Of a stretch of DNA of 47,977 nt, positions 30,636-39,123 are shown piece by piece. The translations under genes and the position numbers were made by a program. The notes beneath the pieces were generated by a model. It ran no database searches, was not told where the DNA came from, and saw nothing but the letters and a program-made list of their open reading frames with translations. Every line of letters starts with the position of its first letter. Position 1 is the stretch's first letter. This DNA comes from Pseudomonadota bacterium (GTDB taxonomy: Bacteria > Pseudomonadota > Gammaproteobacteria > Burkholderiales > Casimicrobiaceae), in assembly GCA_018241745.1 (NCBI GenBank), contig JAFEDG010000004.1, positions 1 through 47,977 of the forward strand, in the 5' to 3' direction.

Positions 30636-30654
30636 GATGGAATAGCATTCCATC
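30636..30654. promoter_or_regulatory. IclR-like operator before the catabolic operon
   Basis: GATGGAAT-AGC-ATTCCATC is a perfect inverted repeat with 8-base arms and a 3-base spacer, 91 bases before the first gene of the operon. It resembles the TGGAAT/ATTCCA type of site bound by IclR-family regulators, and an IclR-family gene lies inside the operon. The regulator assignment is inference. Confidence 0.6.
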
Positions 30655-30744
30655 ATTGAGCGGCGTTTCGAACAGACCGCACAAGCGTGTGAACGCCGGC
30701 CGTGGATTACCGTCCGCCGCGCCGGCACCCGAGAGGAGCGGGCA

Positions 30745-31644
30745 GTGGCTTACGTTGATTCGACGTCAGAGCGCGCCGGCACGGTGGCGCCCGAGGCCGG
30801 CTGGCAAGCGCCGGCCCTGGCGTCCGCGGCGGCCATCCCCGCGGCCACCGCCGCACGACGCCCGCGGTCGCCGGCCGCCCGGCTGGCGCGGCGCATCGGC
30901 TGGAGCCTGCTGCCGCCGCTGACGTTCATCGGGATGGTGGCGCTGTGGGCAGGCGCCGTCTCGCTGTTCAAGATCCCGGCCTACCTGTTGCCGGGTCCAG
31001 GCGCGGTGTTCTCGCGCATCGTGTCGGACGCGCCGATGCTGTGGACGCATGCGCAGATCACGTTGATCGAAATCGTGCTCGGCTTCGGGCTCACGATCGT
31101 CACCGCCATCCCGCTGGGCCTGCTGATCGCGCTGTCGCCGCTCGCCAAGCAGATCGTCTATCCGCCGATCATGCTGATGCAGCTCGTACCCAAGATCGCG
31201 GTCGCGCCGCTGTTCCTCGTGTGGCTGGGCTTCGGCATCGAGTCCAAGGTGCTGCTGACGGTGCTGATGACGTTCTTCCCGTTGCTGCTCGCGAGCATCA
31301 GCGGCTTCATGATCCTGGATGACCGGCTGCTCTACCTGACGAAGTCGATGGGCGCCTCGGCCTGGGACACGTTCCGCTACCTGCGCTTCCCGGCCGCGCT
31401 GCCGGTGATCTTCTCCGGCCTGAAGACGTCCGCGACGATCGCCGCCACCGCCGCCATCGTCGCCGAGTTCGTGGGCGCCAATCGCGGCTTGGGCTACGTG
31501 CTGCTGCGCGGCACGAGCACGATGGACATCGAGCTCGTGTTCGCCGTGCTGGTCGTGCTGACGGTGATCGGCATCGCCATCAACTACGTGGTCGAGTTCT
31601 GCGAATGGGCGATCACGCCCTGGCAGCGCGCGCGCTACAACTAG
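30745..31644 (+). CDS. NitT/TauT-type ABC transporter permease
   Basis: This 299-residue inner-membrane permease has a 50-residue Ala/Pro-rich N-terminal tail, then about six membrane helices with the binding-protein-dependent permease motif around residues 205-230 (SMGASAWDTFRYLRFPAALP). The sequence is of the SsuC/TauC/ThiX kind. It starts at a GTG with a gaggag site. It opens the operon, ahead of its substrate-binding protein, with the ATPase two genes further on. The ligand is unknown; the following enzymes suggest an organic acid. Confidence 0.88.
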   Translation: MAYVDSTSERAGTVAPEAGWQAPALASAAAIPAATAARRPRSPAARLARRIGWSLLPPLTFIGMVALWAGAVSLFKIPAYLLPGPGAVFSRIVSDAPMLWTHAQITLIEIVLGFGLTIVTAIPLGLLIALSPLAKQIVYPPIMLMQLVPKIAVAPLFLVWLGFGIESKVLLTVLMTFFPLLLASISGFMILDDRLLYLTKSMGASAWDTFRYLRFPAALPVIFSGLKTSATIAATAAIVAEFVGANRGLGYVLLRGTSTMDIELVFAVLVVLTVIGIAINYVVEFCEWAITPWQRARYN

Positions 31645-31717
31645 ACCCCGCAAGCCACGGGCAATTCGCCGTACCAACCGGTTGCCGGACCACCGGCACC
31701 ACCATCGAGGAGGCCAC

Positions 31718-32725
31718 ATGAATGCGTTGAAGAAGTCGCTGTGCATCGGGACGTTGGCGCTGGGCATCGGCGCGTGGGCCGGCGCCGCGAGCGCCGCGGA
31801 CACGCCGGTGACGTTCCAGCTCAACTGGATGGCGGGCGGCCCGAATGCGGGCTTCGCATCCGCGCTCGAGCAGGGCTATTACAAGGCCGCGGGCCTCGAC
31901 GTCACGATCGTGCAGGGCAACGGCTCGGGCAACACCGCCCAGCTCGTCGCCAACGGCCGCGCGCAGATCGCGTACGCCGATGCCGTCGCGGTGATGCAGC
32001 TGATCGCCAAGGGCGCGCCGATGAAGGTGGTGGCGACGGTCTACCAGTCGAATCCCAACGCGGTGATGGCCCTCAAGAAGACCGGCATCAAGTCGATCAA
32101 GGATCTCGCCGGGCACAAGGTTGGCGTGCCATCCGGTTCGTCGCAAACGACGATGCTGCCGCTGCTGTGGAAGGCCAACAACCTCAAGGAGTCGGACATC
32201 AACTCGATCGACATGCCGGTCCCGTCGATGGTGCCGGCGCTGCTGCAGGGCCAGGTCGACGCGGTGCTGGGCTCGATCGATTCGTACCAGATCCAGGCCG
32301 AGGCCCAGGGCGCGCAACTCGACGTGTGGCGCTTCGCGGATTACGGCGTGCCGACGGTCAGCACGTCGATCTTCGCGACAAACGATTACCTGAAGAACCA
32401 CCCGGACGTCGTCAGGAAGTTCGTCGCCGCGAGCCTCAAGGGCTGGAGCTTCGCGATCGACCATCCGGAACAGGCGATCAAGGACCTGAAGAAGGTCTTC
32501 CCGGAAATGAACGAGAAGCTCGCGACATCCGAGCTCGCCGCCATCAAGCCGCTGTTCTGCAGCGGCGGCGCCAAGTACCTCGGCAAAGGCGAGGACGCGC
32601 TGTGGGCCAAGTCTCAGGACCTCCTGGCCGAGGTGAAGCTGCTGCCGGCGGGCCAGGATCCGAAGACGTACTACACGCACGACTTCCTGCCGCCCGCGTC
32701 GCAGATGCGCGCGTGCCCGCTGTAA
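31718..32725 (+). CDS. NitT/TauT-type ABC substrate-binding protein
   Basis: This 335-residue periplasmic binding protein has a Sec signal peptide with cleavage after AASA (near residue 26). The mature fold is NMT1/THI5/SsuA-like: FQLNWMAGGPNAGF near the start, GNGSGNTAQLVANG in the first lobe, and VPSGSSQTTMLPL at the ligand-facing loop. A gaggag site precedes the ATG. It lies between the permease gene and a MaoC-type hydratase gene. This class binds small acids, sulfonates or thiamine-precursor molecules, and the ligand here cannot be read from the sequence. Confidence 0.88.
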   Translation: MNALKKSLCIGTLALGIGAWAGAASAADTPVTFQLNWMAGGPNAGFASALEQGYYKAAGLDVTIVQGNGSGNTAQLVANGRAQIAYADAVAVMQLIAKGAPMKVVATVYQSNPNAVMALKKTGIKSIKDLAGHKVGVPSGSSQTTMLPLLWKANNLKESDINSIDMPVPSMVPALLQGQVDAVLGSIDSYQIQAEAQGAQLDVWRFADYGVPTVSTSIFATNDYLKNHPDVVRKFVAASLKGWSFAIDHPEQAIKDLKKVFPEMNEKLATSELAAIKPLFCSGGAKYLGKGEDALWAKSQDLLAEVKLLPAGQDPKTYYTHDFLPPASQMRACPL

Positions 32726-32752
32726 GCCGGACGGCGTGACGGGAAGCGCACC

Positions 32753-33274
32753 GTGAAGCACGACGAGAGAAAGCTCGGGTACACGTACGCCGACCTGCAC
32801 GTCGGCATGGCGTTCAGGAGCCCCGGGCGCACGATCACCGATGCCGATCTCGTCGGCTTCGCGGGCCTCACCGGGGATTTTTCGGAGTTGCACACGAGCG
32901 ACGTTTACGCGCAGAGCAGCCAGTTCGGCCGGCGCGTCGCCCACGGCATGCTGGGCCTGGCCTATGCGCACGGCCTCATGTGGGCGCGCACCGGCGAGCT
33001 GCGCGAGACGGCCGTCGCGTTCCTCGGCATCGACGACTGGAAGTTCGCCGGCCCGATCTTCGTCGGTGACACGATCTTCGTGAACTACCGGATCGCCGAG
33101 CTTCGCGACAGCAAGTCGCGGCCGACGCAGGCGATCGCGATCTTCGACGTCGAGGTCGTCAACCAGGACGACGTCGTGGTGCAGCGGGGCAGGAAGGCGC
33201 TGCTCGTGTCCAAGGTGCCGCTCGCCGCGGTGTCGGCGTCGAAGGCGGCACCCGCCGCGCAGGAGAAGCCATGA
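32753..33274 (+). CDS. MaoC-type (hot-dog fold) enoyl-CoA hydratase/dehydratase
   Basis: This 173-residue hydratase has the catalytic pair Asp42 and His47 in GDFSELHTSD, and the downstream VAHGMLGLAYAHG motif of R-specific enoyl-CoA hydratases. It would add water to, or remove it from, a CoA thioester in the cytoplasm. It starts at GTG 32753 with a gggaag site. It is placed between the substrate-binding protein and the ATPase of the transporter and overlaps the ATPase gene (ATGA), so it is tightly co-expressed with uptake. Confidence 0.87.
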   Translation: MKHDERKLGYTYADLHVGMAFRSPGRTITDADLVGFAGLTGDFSELHTSDVYAQSSQFGRRVAHGMLGLAYAHGLMWARTGELRETAVAFLGIDDWKFAGPIFVGDTIFVNYRIAELRDSKSRPTQAIAIFDVEVVNQDDVVVQRGRKALLVSKVPLAAVSASKAAPAAQEKP

Positions 33275-34104
33275 CAGCGATCCTCGACAGCCAGACGCGG
33301 TGCGGCGTGCCCATTGCGATCCGCGGCGTCGCCAAGACGTTCGGCGAGGATTCCGACAAGCCGTTCCGCGCGCTGAACGATGTCACGACCGACATCCAGG
33401 CCGGCGAGTTCGTGTCGGTGGTCGGCCCGTCCGGCTGCGGCAAGAGCACGCTGATGCTGATGGTCGCGGGCCTGCTCCCGCGCAGCCAGGGTGACATCGT
33501 GATCGGCGGCAAGCCCGTCGTGAAGCCGGTGACCGATGTCGGCATCGCGTTCCAGGACCACCTGCTGCTCGACTTCCGCACCGCGCTCGACAACGTGACG
33601 TTGCATGCCGACATCCGCAAGCTGCCCAAGCGCCAGATCGAGGAGCGGGCGCGCGAGCTGTTCGCGCAGCTCCGGCTCGAGCACGCGATGGGCAAGTATC
33701 CGCGCCAGCTGTCCGGTGGCATGCGCCAGCGCGTGTCGCTGATCCGCACGCTGGTGCACGATCCGTCGCTGATCCTGATGGACGAACCGTTCGGCGCACT
33801 CGACGCGCTGACGCGGCTGCAGGTACGCACCGACCTCGAGAACCTGTGGCTGCGGCGGCGACCGACGGTGCTGTTCATCACGCACAGCGTCGAGGAGGCC
33901 GTGGGGCTGTCCGATCGCATCCTGGTGATGGGGCCGAGTCCCGGCGAGGTCGTCGAGGATATCCGCGTCGAGTTGCCGCGCCCGCGCCCGATCGTGCTGG
34001 GCGACGTGCCCGAGTTCGCCGCTTACGTCGACCGCATCCATCGCCATTTCGAGCGCCTGGGCGTCCTGCACGGCATCGACGGCAAGGGTGACCATGGCCA
34101 GTGA
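33271..34104 (+). CDS. NitT/TauT-type ABC transporter ATP-binding protein
   Basis: This 277-residue ATPase completes the importer. It has Walker A GPSGCGKST (52-60), Q-loop FQDHLLLD, signature LSGGMRQR, Walker B LILMDEPFGALD and H-loop FITHSVEEA. The C-terminal VELPRPRP segment is typical of the SsuB/TauB group. It overlaps the MaoC-type hydratase gene by four bases and the next hydratase gene by up to 17, which implies translational coupling. Confidence 0.92.
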   Translation: MTAILDSQTRCGVPIAIRGVAKTFGEDSDKPFRALNDVTTDIQAGEFVSVVGPSGCGKSTLMLMVAGLLPRSQGDIVIGGKPVVKPVTDVGIAFQDHLLLDFRTALDNVTLHADIRKLPKRQIEERARELFAQLRLEHAMGKYPRQLSGGMRQRVSLIRTLVHDPSLILMDEPFGALDALTRLQVRTDLENLWLRRRPTVLFITHSVEEAVGLSDRILVMGPSPGEVVEDIRVELPRPRPIVLGDVPEFAAYVDRIHRHFERLGVLHGIDGKGDHGQ

Positions 34105-34891
34105 TGCCGCGAACGTTGCCGGGGAACGCGACCTGCTGACGATCACCGGTGCGATCGGCGAGATCGCGCTCGCCAACGGCCCGCTCAACCTGGTCGACAA
34201 GGCGATGCTGCGCGGCCTCAACGAGGCCCTGCGCAAGGCCGCCCGCACGCCTGAACTGCGGTGCGTGATCGTGCACGGCGGCGACGCGCGCGCGTTCTGC
34301 GCGGGCAGCGACATCCGCGAGTTCGAGCACCTGCGTGCCGACGCGAGCGAGCACAAGATCCTGTTCGAGGACATGGTCGTGCGTGCGCTGGCGACGCTGC
34401 CCATGCCAACGATCGCGGCGCTCGACGGTCACGCGCTCGGTGGCGGTTTCGAGCTCGCGCTGGCATGCGACCTGCGCGTGTGCCGTGCGGGCATCCGGAT
34501 CGGCTTGACGGAGTCGCGGCTGGGCGGCCTCGCCGGCAACGGCTCCGTGCGTCTCACGCGCCTCGTCGGGCCGGCGCGCGCGAAGGAGCTCTTGTTCACC
34601 GGCGACTTCATTCCCACGGACCGCGCGCTGGCATGGGGACTCGTCAATCGCGTCGTCGAGCAAGGCTCCGCGCTGGACGAAGCACGCGCGATGGCCAACG
34701 TGATCGCGGCGCGCGGGCCGCTGTCCAACCGGCTCGCCAAGACGCTCGTCGACGCGGCGCAGGACATGGCGCTGGACGCGGCGCTGTCGCTGTCCACCGT
34801 GCAACAGCAGAAGATCTTCGACAGTCGCGACCTGCACGAAGGCGTGGCGGCCTTCCGCGCCAAGCGCGATCCGCAATTCGAGGGACGCTAG
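34088..34891 (+). CDS. Enoyl-CoA hydratase/isomerase (crotonase family)
   Basis: This 267-residue crotonase-fold enzyme has the oxyanion-hole segment AFCAGSDIRE and GHALGGGFELA. Both glutamates needed for hydration are kept: Glu122 and Glu142, with the 20-residue spacing of rat enoyl-CoA hydratase. True hydratase activity is therefore likely, though related reactions are possible. It starts at GTG 34088 or ATG 34094, inside the end of the ATPase gene. No acyl-CoA dehydrogenase or thiolase lies in this operon. Confidence 0.88.
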   Translation: MTMASDAANVAGERDLLTITGAIGEIALANGPLNLVDKAMLRGLNEALRKAARTPELRCVIVHGGDARAFCAGSDIREFEHLRADASEHKILFEDMVVRALATLPMPTIAALDGHALGGGFELALACDLRVCRAGIRIGLTESRLGGLAGNGSVRLTRLVGPARAKELLFTGDFIPTDRALAWGLVNRVVEQGSALDEARAMANVIAARGPLSNRLAKTLVDAAQDMALDAALSLSTVQQQKIFDSRDLHEGVAAFRAKRDPQFEGR

Positions 34892-34893
34892 CG

Positions 34894-35640
34894 ATGACGA
34901 CCGACGTCGCGCCGGCGGTTGTCGCGGTGGACCCGCGCCCGCGCGGTTCGGTGCTCGGCACCGGCACCGTGCTGATCTGGAACGATGTCGTGCCGGAAGG
35001 CGTGACGCGCTTCTACGAATGGCACGACAAGGAGCACATTCCCGAGCGCCTGGCGTTGCCTGGCTTCCTGCGCGGCCGCCGGCTGCGCAGCGCGGGCCAC
35101 TCGCCCGAATGGCTGACGATCTACGAGGCGGAGGACCTGTCCGCGCTGGTATCGCCCGAGTACCTGCAGCGGCTCAATGCGCCGACGCCCGCCACGACGG
35201 AGACGCTGCGCTATTTCCGCAACACGTCGCGCGCCGTGTGCAGGCTCGTGCATTCGGTCGGCAGCAGCACCGGCGGCCACGTCGTGACGTTGCGGCTCGA
35301 CGTCGACCCGGCACGGGAGGCGTCGATGCTCGACCACCTGCGCCGCCGCGCGTTCCCGGACGCGATGGCCCATCCCGGCGTCATCGCCTGCCACCTGTTC
35401 GCCGCCGACACGTCCGCGAGCTTCATCAACACCGCCGAGTCGAAGAACCGCGCGTTCGACGTGCCCGCGTGGGTGGTCCTCTGCGAGGCTTCGCATGCGG
35501 ACGCCGCGCGCGAAGGTTGGCGAGTCATCGACAGTCCCGCGCTGCGCGCGCTCGGCGTCGGCATCCGCGCCGACGCCGCGGCCTACCAGCTGGAAATTTG
35601 CCGGCTCGCGCAACCCGCGACGCCTGCGGAGGATCGCTGA
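34894..35640 (+). CDS. Tandem dimeric alpha/beta-barrel protein, function unknown
   Basis: I do not recognise a named function. The 248-residue protein seems to be built of two ferredoxin-like (EthD/DUF4286-type) halves. The first has IWNDVVPEGVTRFYEWHDKEHIPERL with a WHDKEHIPERL signature; the second has a VTLRLDVDPAR strand with a helix and an HPGVIACHLFAAD strand. Such small barrels act as monooxygenase-like, decarboxylase-like or ester-cleaving accessory enzymes. It lies two bases after the crotonase gene and one base before denD, so it belongs to the same pathway. Confidence 0.78.
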   Translation: MTTDVAPAVVAVDPRPRGSVLGTGTVLIWNDVVPEGVTRFYEWHDKEHIPERLALPGFLRGRRLRSAGHSPEWLTIYEAEDLSALVSPEYLQRLNAPTPATTETLRYFRNTSRAVCRLVHSVGSSTGGHVVTLRLDVDPAREASMLDHLRRRAFPDAMAHPGVIACHLFAADTSASFINTAESKNRAFDVPAWVVLCEASHADAAREGWRVIDSPALRALGVGIRADAAAYQLEICRLAQPATPAEDR

Positions 35641-35641
35641 C

Positions 35642-36652
35642 GTGCCTGCTCCGATCACCGTCGTCGTCACCGGCGCGTCCGGCTTCCTCGGCCAGCGCCT
35701 CGTGCGCGCGCTGCTGGCGCGCGGCACCGTCGGGGGTCCCGACGGCGCGCAGGCGCCGATCGGCCGCATCGTGATGCTGGACGTGTCCGCACCCGCAGGC
35801 TTCGACGATCCCCGCATCGACATCCAGGTCGGCGATCTCGCCGACGAGGCCGTGGTCCGCCGCGCGATCGCGCACGATACCGCGAGCGTCTTCCACCTCG
35901 CGGCCGTCGTCAGCGGCCAGGCGGAGGCGGACTTCGAACTTGGCATGCGCGTGAACCTCGACGCTGCACGCCTGCTGCTGGAAGCCTGCCGCGCGCTCGG
36001 CAGCGTGCCGCGCGTGATGTTCACGAGTTCCGTGGCGGTGTACGGCGGCGACCTGCCTGCACTGGTCGACGACCGGACGCCGCTCGACCCGCAATCGTCA
36101 TACGGCATGCAGAAGGCCGTCGCCGAGATGCTTCTCAACGACTACGCGCGCAAGGGCTTCGTCGATGGCCGCGTCGCGCGGCTGCCGACGATCAGCGTGC
36201 GCCCGGGCCGGCCGAACGCGGCGGCGTCGTCGTTCGCGAGCGGCATCATCCGCGAGCCGCTCAATCGCGAGCCGGCGGTGTGCCCGGTGCCGCCGGAATC
36301 GCGCTTGTGGCTGCTGTCGCCGCGCAAGGCGATCGAATGCCTCGTCGCTCTGCACGACATTCCCGCGGCCGCGCTCGGGCGCGCGCGCAAGGTCAACCTG
36401 CCCGGCGTGTCGATCAACGTGGGCGAGATGGTGCAGACGCTGGCGCGCGTGGCGGGGCCCGAGTACGCGGATTACGTGCGCTGGGAGCGCAACCCGGCGA
36501 TCGAGCGGATCGTCTGCAGCTGGCCCGCGGCCTGGGACGTGAGCCGCGCGACGGAGCTCGGCCTCGCCGGCGACGCCGATTTCGCGGCGATCGTGCGCGC
36601 CTACATCGAGGACGACCTGCACCCGACACCGGCCGCCGCCGGCCGCGCCTGA
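35642..36652 (+). CDS. denD: NAD-dependent D-erythronate dehydrogenase
   Basis: This 336-residue extended SDR has the NAD motif GASGFLG (11-17) and the catalytic Tyr154-Lys158 in SSYGMQKAV, with Ser130 upstream. The YGMQK form, in place of YxxxK with other residues, and the C-terminal domain match DenD, which oxidises D-erythronate to 2-oxo-tetronate. Known DenD genes are linked with OtnI, OtnK and OtnC, and all three are encoded a few kilobases downstream. It starts at GTG 35642, one base after the preceding stop codon. Confidence 0.85.
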   Translation: MPAPITVVVTGASGFLGQRLVRALLARGTVGGPDGAQAPIGRIVMLDVSAPAGFDDPRIDIQVGDLADEAVVRRAIAHDTASVFHLAAVVSGQAEADFELGMRVNLDAARLLLEACRALGSVPRVMFTSSVAVYGGDLPALVDDRTPLDPQSSYGMQKAVAEMLLNDYARKGFVDGRVARLPTISVRPGRPNAAASSFASGIIREPLNREPAVCPVPPESRLWLLSPRKAIECLVALHDIPAAALGRARKVNLPGVSINVGEMVQTLARVAGPEYADYVRWERNPAIERIVCSWPAAWDVSRATELGLAGDADFAAIVRAYIEDDLHPTPAAAGRA

Positions 36653-36685
36653 ACCGACAGATCCCGACGAAGACCAGAACCGTAC

Positions 36686-38305
36686 ATGGAAAAGATCACG
36701 GCCGACGAGGCTGCCCAACTCATCCACGATGGCGACGCGATCCTGATCAGCGGGTCGGGCGGCGGCCATTCGGTGCCCGAAGCGCTGCTGGCCGCCGTCG
36801 GCCGCCGCTTCAAGGCCGAGGGGAAGCCGCTGGGCCTCACGTCGATCAGCGTCGTCGGCATCGGCGACCGGATGGAACTCGGCGCGACGCACCTCGCGCA
36901 CGAAGGGTTGCTGAAGCGTGCGATCACCAGCGCGCTCGTCGATTCGCCCGGGCTCGTGCGACTGGCCGCCGAGGACAAGATCGAGGCGTACACGCTGCCG
37001 CAAGGCGTGCTGTCGCAACTGATGCGCGACATGGCGGCGGGGCGCCCGGGCCTCCTCAGCAAGACCGGACTCGACACGTTCGTCGATCCGCGCCAGCAAG
37101 GCGCGCGGCAGAGCCCGCGCACGCCGGCGGATTTCGTCGAAGTCGTGCAGATCGCCGGCGAGGAATGGCTGCTGTTCAAGCCGGTCCCGGTGAACGTCGC
37201 GTTCCTGCGCGGCACGACCGCCGACGAGGACGGCAACGTGACGATGGAAGAGGAGGCGGTGCTGGGCGAGATGCTGGCGATGGCGCAGGCCACGCGCCGC
37301 GCCGGCGGCATCGTCATCGTCCAGGTCAAGCGCATGGCACGGCGCAACACGCTGCCCGCCAAGCAGGTGAAGATCCCGGGCATCCTCGTCGACTTCGTCG
37401 TCGTCGACACGGAACAGCGCCAGACGTATGCGACGTACTACGACCCAAGCTACTCGGGCGAACTGCGCATCCCGACCGAGCACATCAAGCCGCTGCCGTT
37501 CGGCCCGCGCAAGGTCATCGCGCGACGGGCGGCGATGGAGCTCTTTCCCGGTGCGATCTGCAACCTCGGTGCGGGCGTATCGACCGGCATCTCGACGATC
37601 GCCGCCGAGGAAGGACTGCTCGACGCCGTGCACCTGACGAACGAGCAGGGCATCATCGGCGGCGCGCCGATCACCGGGCGCGATTCCGGCGGCGGCCAGA
37701 ACTTCGCCGCGATGGTCGAGCAGCCGGCGCAGTTCGATTTCTACGACGGTGGGGGACTCGATCTCGCGTTCCTGTCCTTCGCCGAAGTCGATCCGCAGGG
37801 CAACGTCAACGTGAGCCGTTTCGGCGACCGCATCATCGGCCCCGGCGGGTTCATCAACATCAGCCAGAACGCCAAGTGCGTCGTGTTCAACGGCACGCTG
37901 ACGGCGGGCGAGCTCGACATCGGCTGGGAGAACGGCAGGACCGTCATCCGCCGCGAAGGCAAGCACCGGAAGTTCGTGCCCAATCTCGAGCAGGTCTGCT
38001 ACAGCGCGCGCATCGGGCGCGGCAAGCGGCAGACGACCTATTTCGTGACCGAGCGCTGCGTGTTCGCCGTGGGGCCGGACGGCCTCGAGCTGATCGAGAT
38101 CGCGCCGGGGCTCGACGCCGAGCGCGACGTCATTGCACACATGGGCTTCCGGCCGCAGGTGTCGCCGCAGCTGCGTGTGATGGACGCGCGGATCTTCGAG
38201 CCCGGCCGGATGGGACTTGCCGCGGACGTCCAGCAGCGGCCGCGGCGCTATCGGTCCGCGCGGATCCAGGCGTGGCACGACCAGCGGCAGGCGGGACCGC
38301 GCTGA
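36686..38305 (+). CDS. Acetate/3-oxoacid CoA-transferase (YdiF-like, fused subunits)
   Basis: This 539-residue family I CoA-transferase has both subunits in one chain. The catalytic Glu320 sits in the TNEQGIIGG motif, where it forms the glutamyl-CoA intermediate. SGSGGGHSVPEALL near the N-terminus and GAGVSTGI between the halves are the conserved glycine loops. It activates an organic acid by moving CoA from acetyl-CoA or a similar donor, without ATP. It follows denD and precedes the AroE-like gene, and could prime the substrate for the two hydratases in the same operon. Confidence 0.9.
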   Translation: MEKITADEAAQLIHDGDAILISGSGGGHSVPEALLAAVGRRFKAEGKPLGLTSISVVGIGDRMELGATHLAHEGLLKRAITSALVDSPGLVRLAAEDKIEAYTLPQGVLSQLMRDMAAGRPGLLSKTGLDTFVDPRQQGARQSPRTPADFVEVVQIAGEEWLLFKPVPVNVAFLRGTTADEDGNVTMEEEAVLGEMLAMAQATRRAGGIVIVQVKRMARRNTLPAKQVKIPGILVDFVVVDTEQRQTYATYYDPSYSGELRIPTEHIKPLPFGPRKVIARRAAMELFPGAICNLGAGVSTGISTIAAEEGLLDAVHLTNEQGIIGGAPITGRDSGGGQNFAAMVEQPAQFDFYDGGGLDLAFLSFAEVDPQGNVNVSRFGDRIIGPGGFINISQNAKCVVFNGTLTAGELDIGWENGRTVIRREGKHRKFVPNLEQVCYSARIGRGKRQTTYFVTERCVFAVGPDGLELIEIAPGLDAERDVIAHMGFRPQVSPQLRVMDARIFEPGRMGLAADVQQRPRRYRSARIQAWHDQRQAGPR

Positions 38306-38306
38306 G

Positions 38307-39107
38307 ATGCCCATCCGGATCAACGGCCCCACGCGGCTCTACGCGATCGTCGGCGATCCGATCGCGCAGGTGCGTTCGCCCGAGCTCTACTCGGAACGCT
38401 TCGCCGCGATGGACCTCGACGCCGTCATGGTGCCGATGCGCATCCCGGCCGCGGAGTTCGCGACCGTGTTCCCGGCGCTGCTGCGGATCGGCAACCTCGA
38501 CGGCGTGCTCGTGACCTATCCGTTCAAGGCGCAGGCGGTAGCGTATGCGCAGCGCGTGGGACCCGCCGGCCGCGCGGTGGGCGCGGTCAACGCGCTCCGC
38601 CGGGAAGACGACGGCACGTGGACTGCCGACATGTTCGACGGTGTCGGCTTCGTGCGCGGCGCCGAGCGCAAGGGCTTGCGCGTTTCCGGGCGGCGTGTCG
38701 CGCTGTTCGGTGCCGGCGGCGCGGGCAGCGCGATCGCGTACGCGCTTGCGGACGGCGGTGCCGCGTCGGTCGACGTGATCGATCCCGACGCGTCCAAGGC
38801 CGCGGCCCTTGCGCAGCGGCTGGCGCCCCTGTTCCCGGGCCGCACGTTTGCGGTTGCGCAAGCGGTGACGGAGGGCATCGAAATGGTCGTCAACGCATCG
38901 CCGGTCGGCATGCGCGACGGCGACGGCCTTCCCGGCGCGGTGCCCAGCCTTGCACTGGATGCGATTGTCGGCGACGTCGTGATCCGCGATGCGCCCACCC
39001 CGTTGCTGCAACTCGCGTTCGACCGGGGGCTCGGGTGGGTGGCCGGTCGCAACATGCTGGAAGGCCAGGTGGAAGCGCTGCTGGATTTCCTCGTGCCTGC
39101 GCACTGA
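38307..39107 (+). CDS. Shikimate dehydrogenase-family protein, divergent
   Basis: This 267-residue AroE-fold NAD(P)-dependent dehydrogenase keeps the catalytic Lys74 (TYPFK), Asp111 (FDGVGF), the NADP-binding GAGGAGSA and the EGQVEALL Gln region. The usual shikimate-binding SLSPxxHN segment is changed to QVRSPELYSERF, so shikimate itself is doubtful. It starts one base after the CoA-transferase stop codon, and an IclR-type regulator gene follows. A catabolic paralogue that oxidises a hydroxy acid or polyol acid is more likely than a biosynthetic AroE. Confidence 0.85.
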   Translation: MPIRINGPTRLYAIVGDPIAQVRSPELYSERFAAMDLDAVMVPMRIPAAEFATVFPALLRIGNLDGVLVTYPFKAQAVAYAQRVGPAGRAVGAVNALRREDDGTWTADMFDGVGFVRGAERKGLRVSGRRVALFGAGGAGSAIAYALADGGAASVDVIDPDASKAAALAQRLAPLFPGRTFAVAQAVTEGIEMVVNASPVGMRDGDGLPGAVPSLALDAIVGDVVIRDAPTPLLQLAFDRGLGWVAGRNMLEGQVEALLDFLVPAH

Positions 39108-39123
39108 TCGCCGACGCCCCGTC

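Noticed and set aside
36098..38332. A minus-strand open frame of about 740 codons opposite denD and the CoA-transferase
   Set aside because: Its composition is Arg/His/Asp-rich and motif-free, and the plus strand carries two recognised enzymes with ribosome-binding context.
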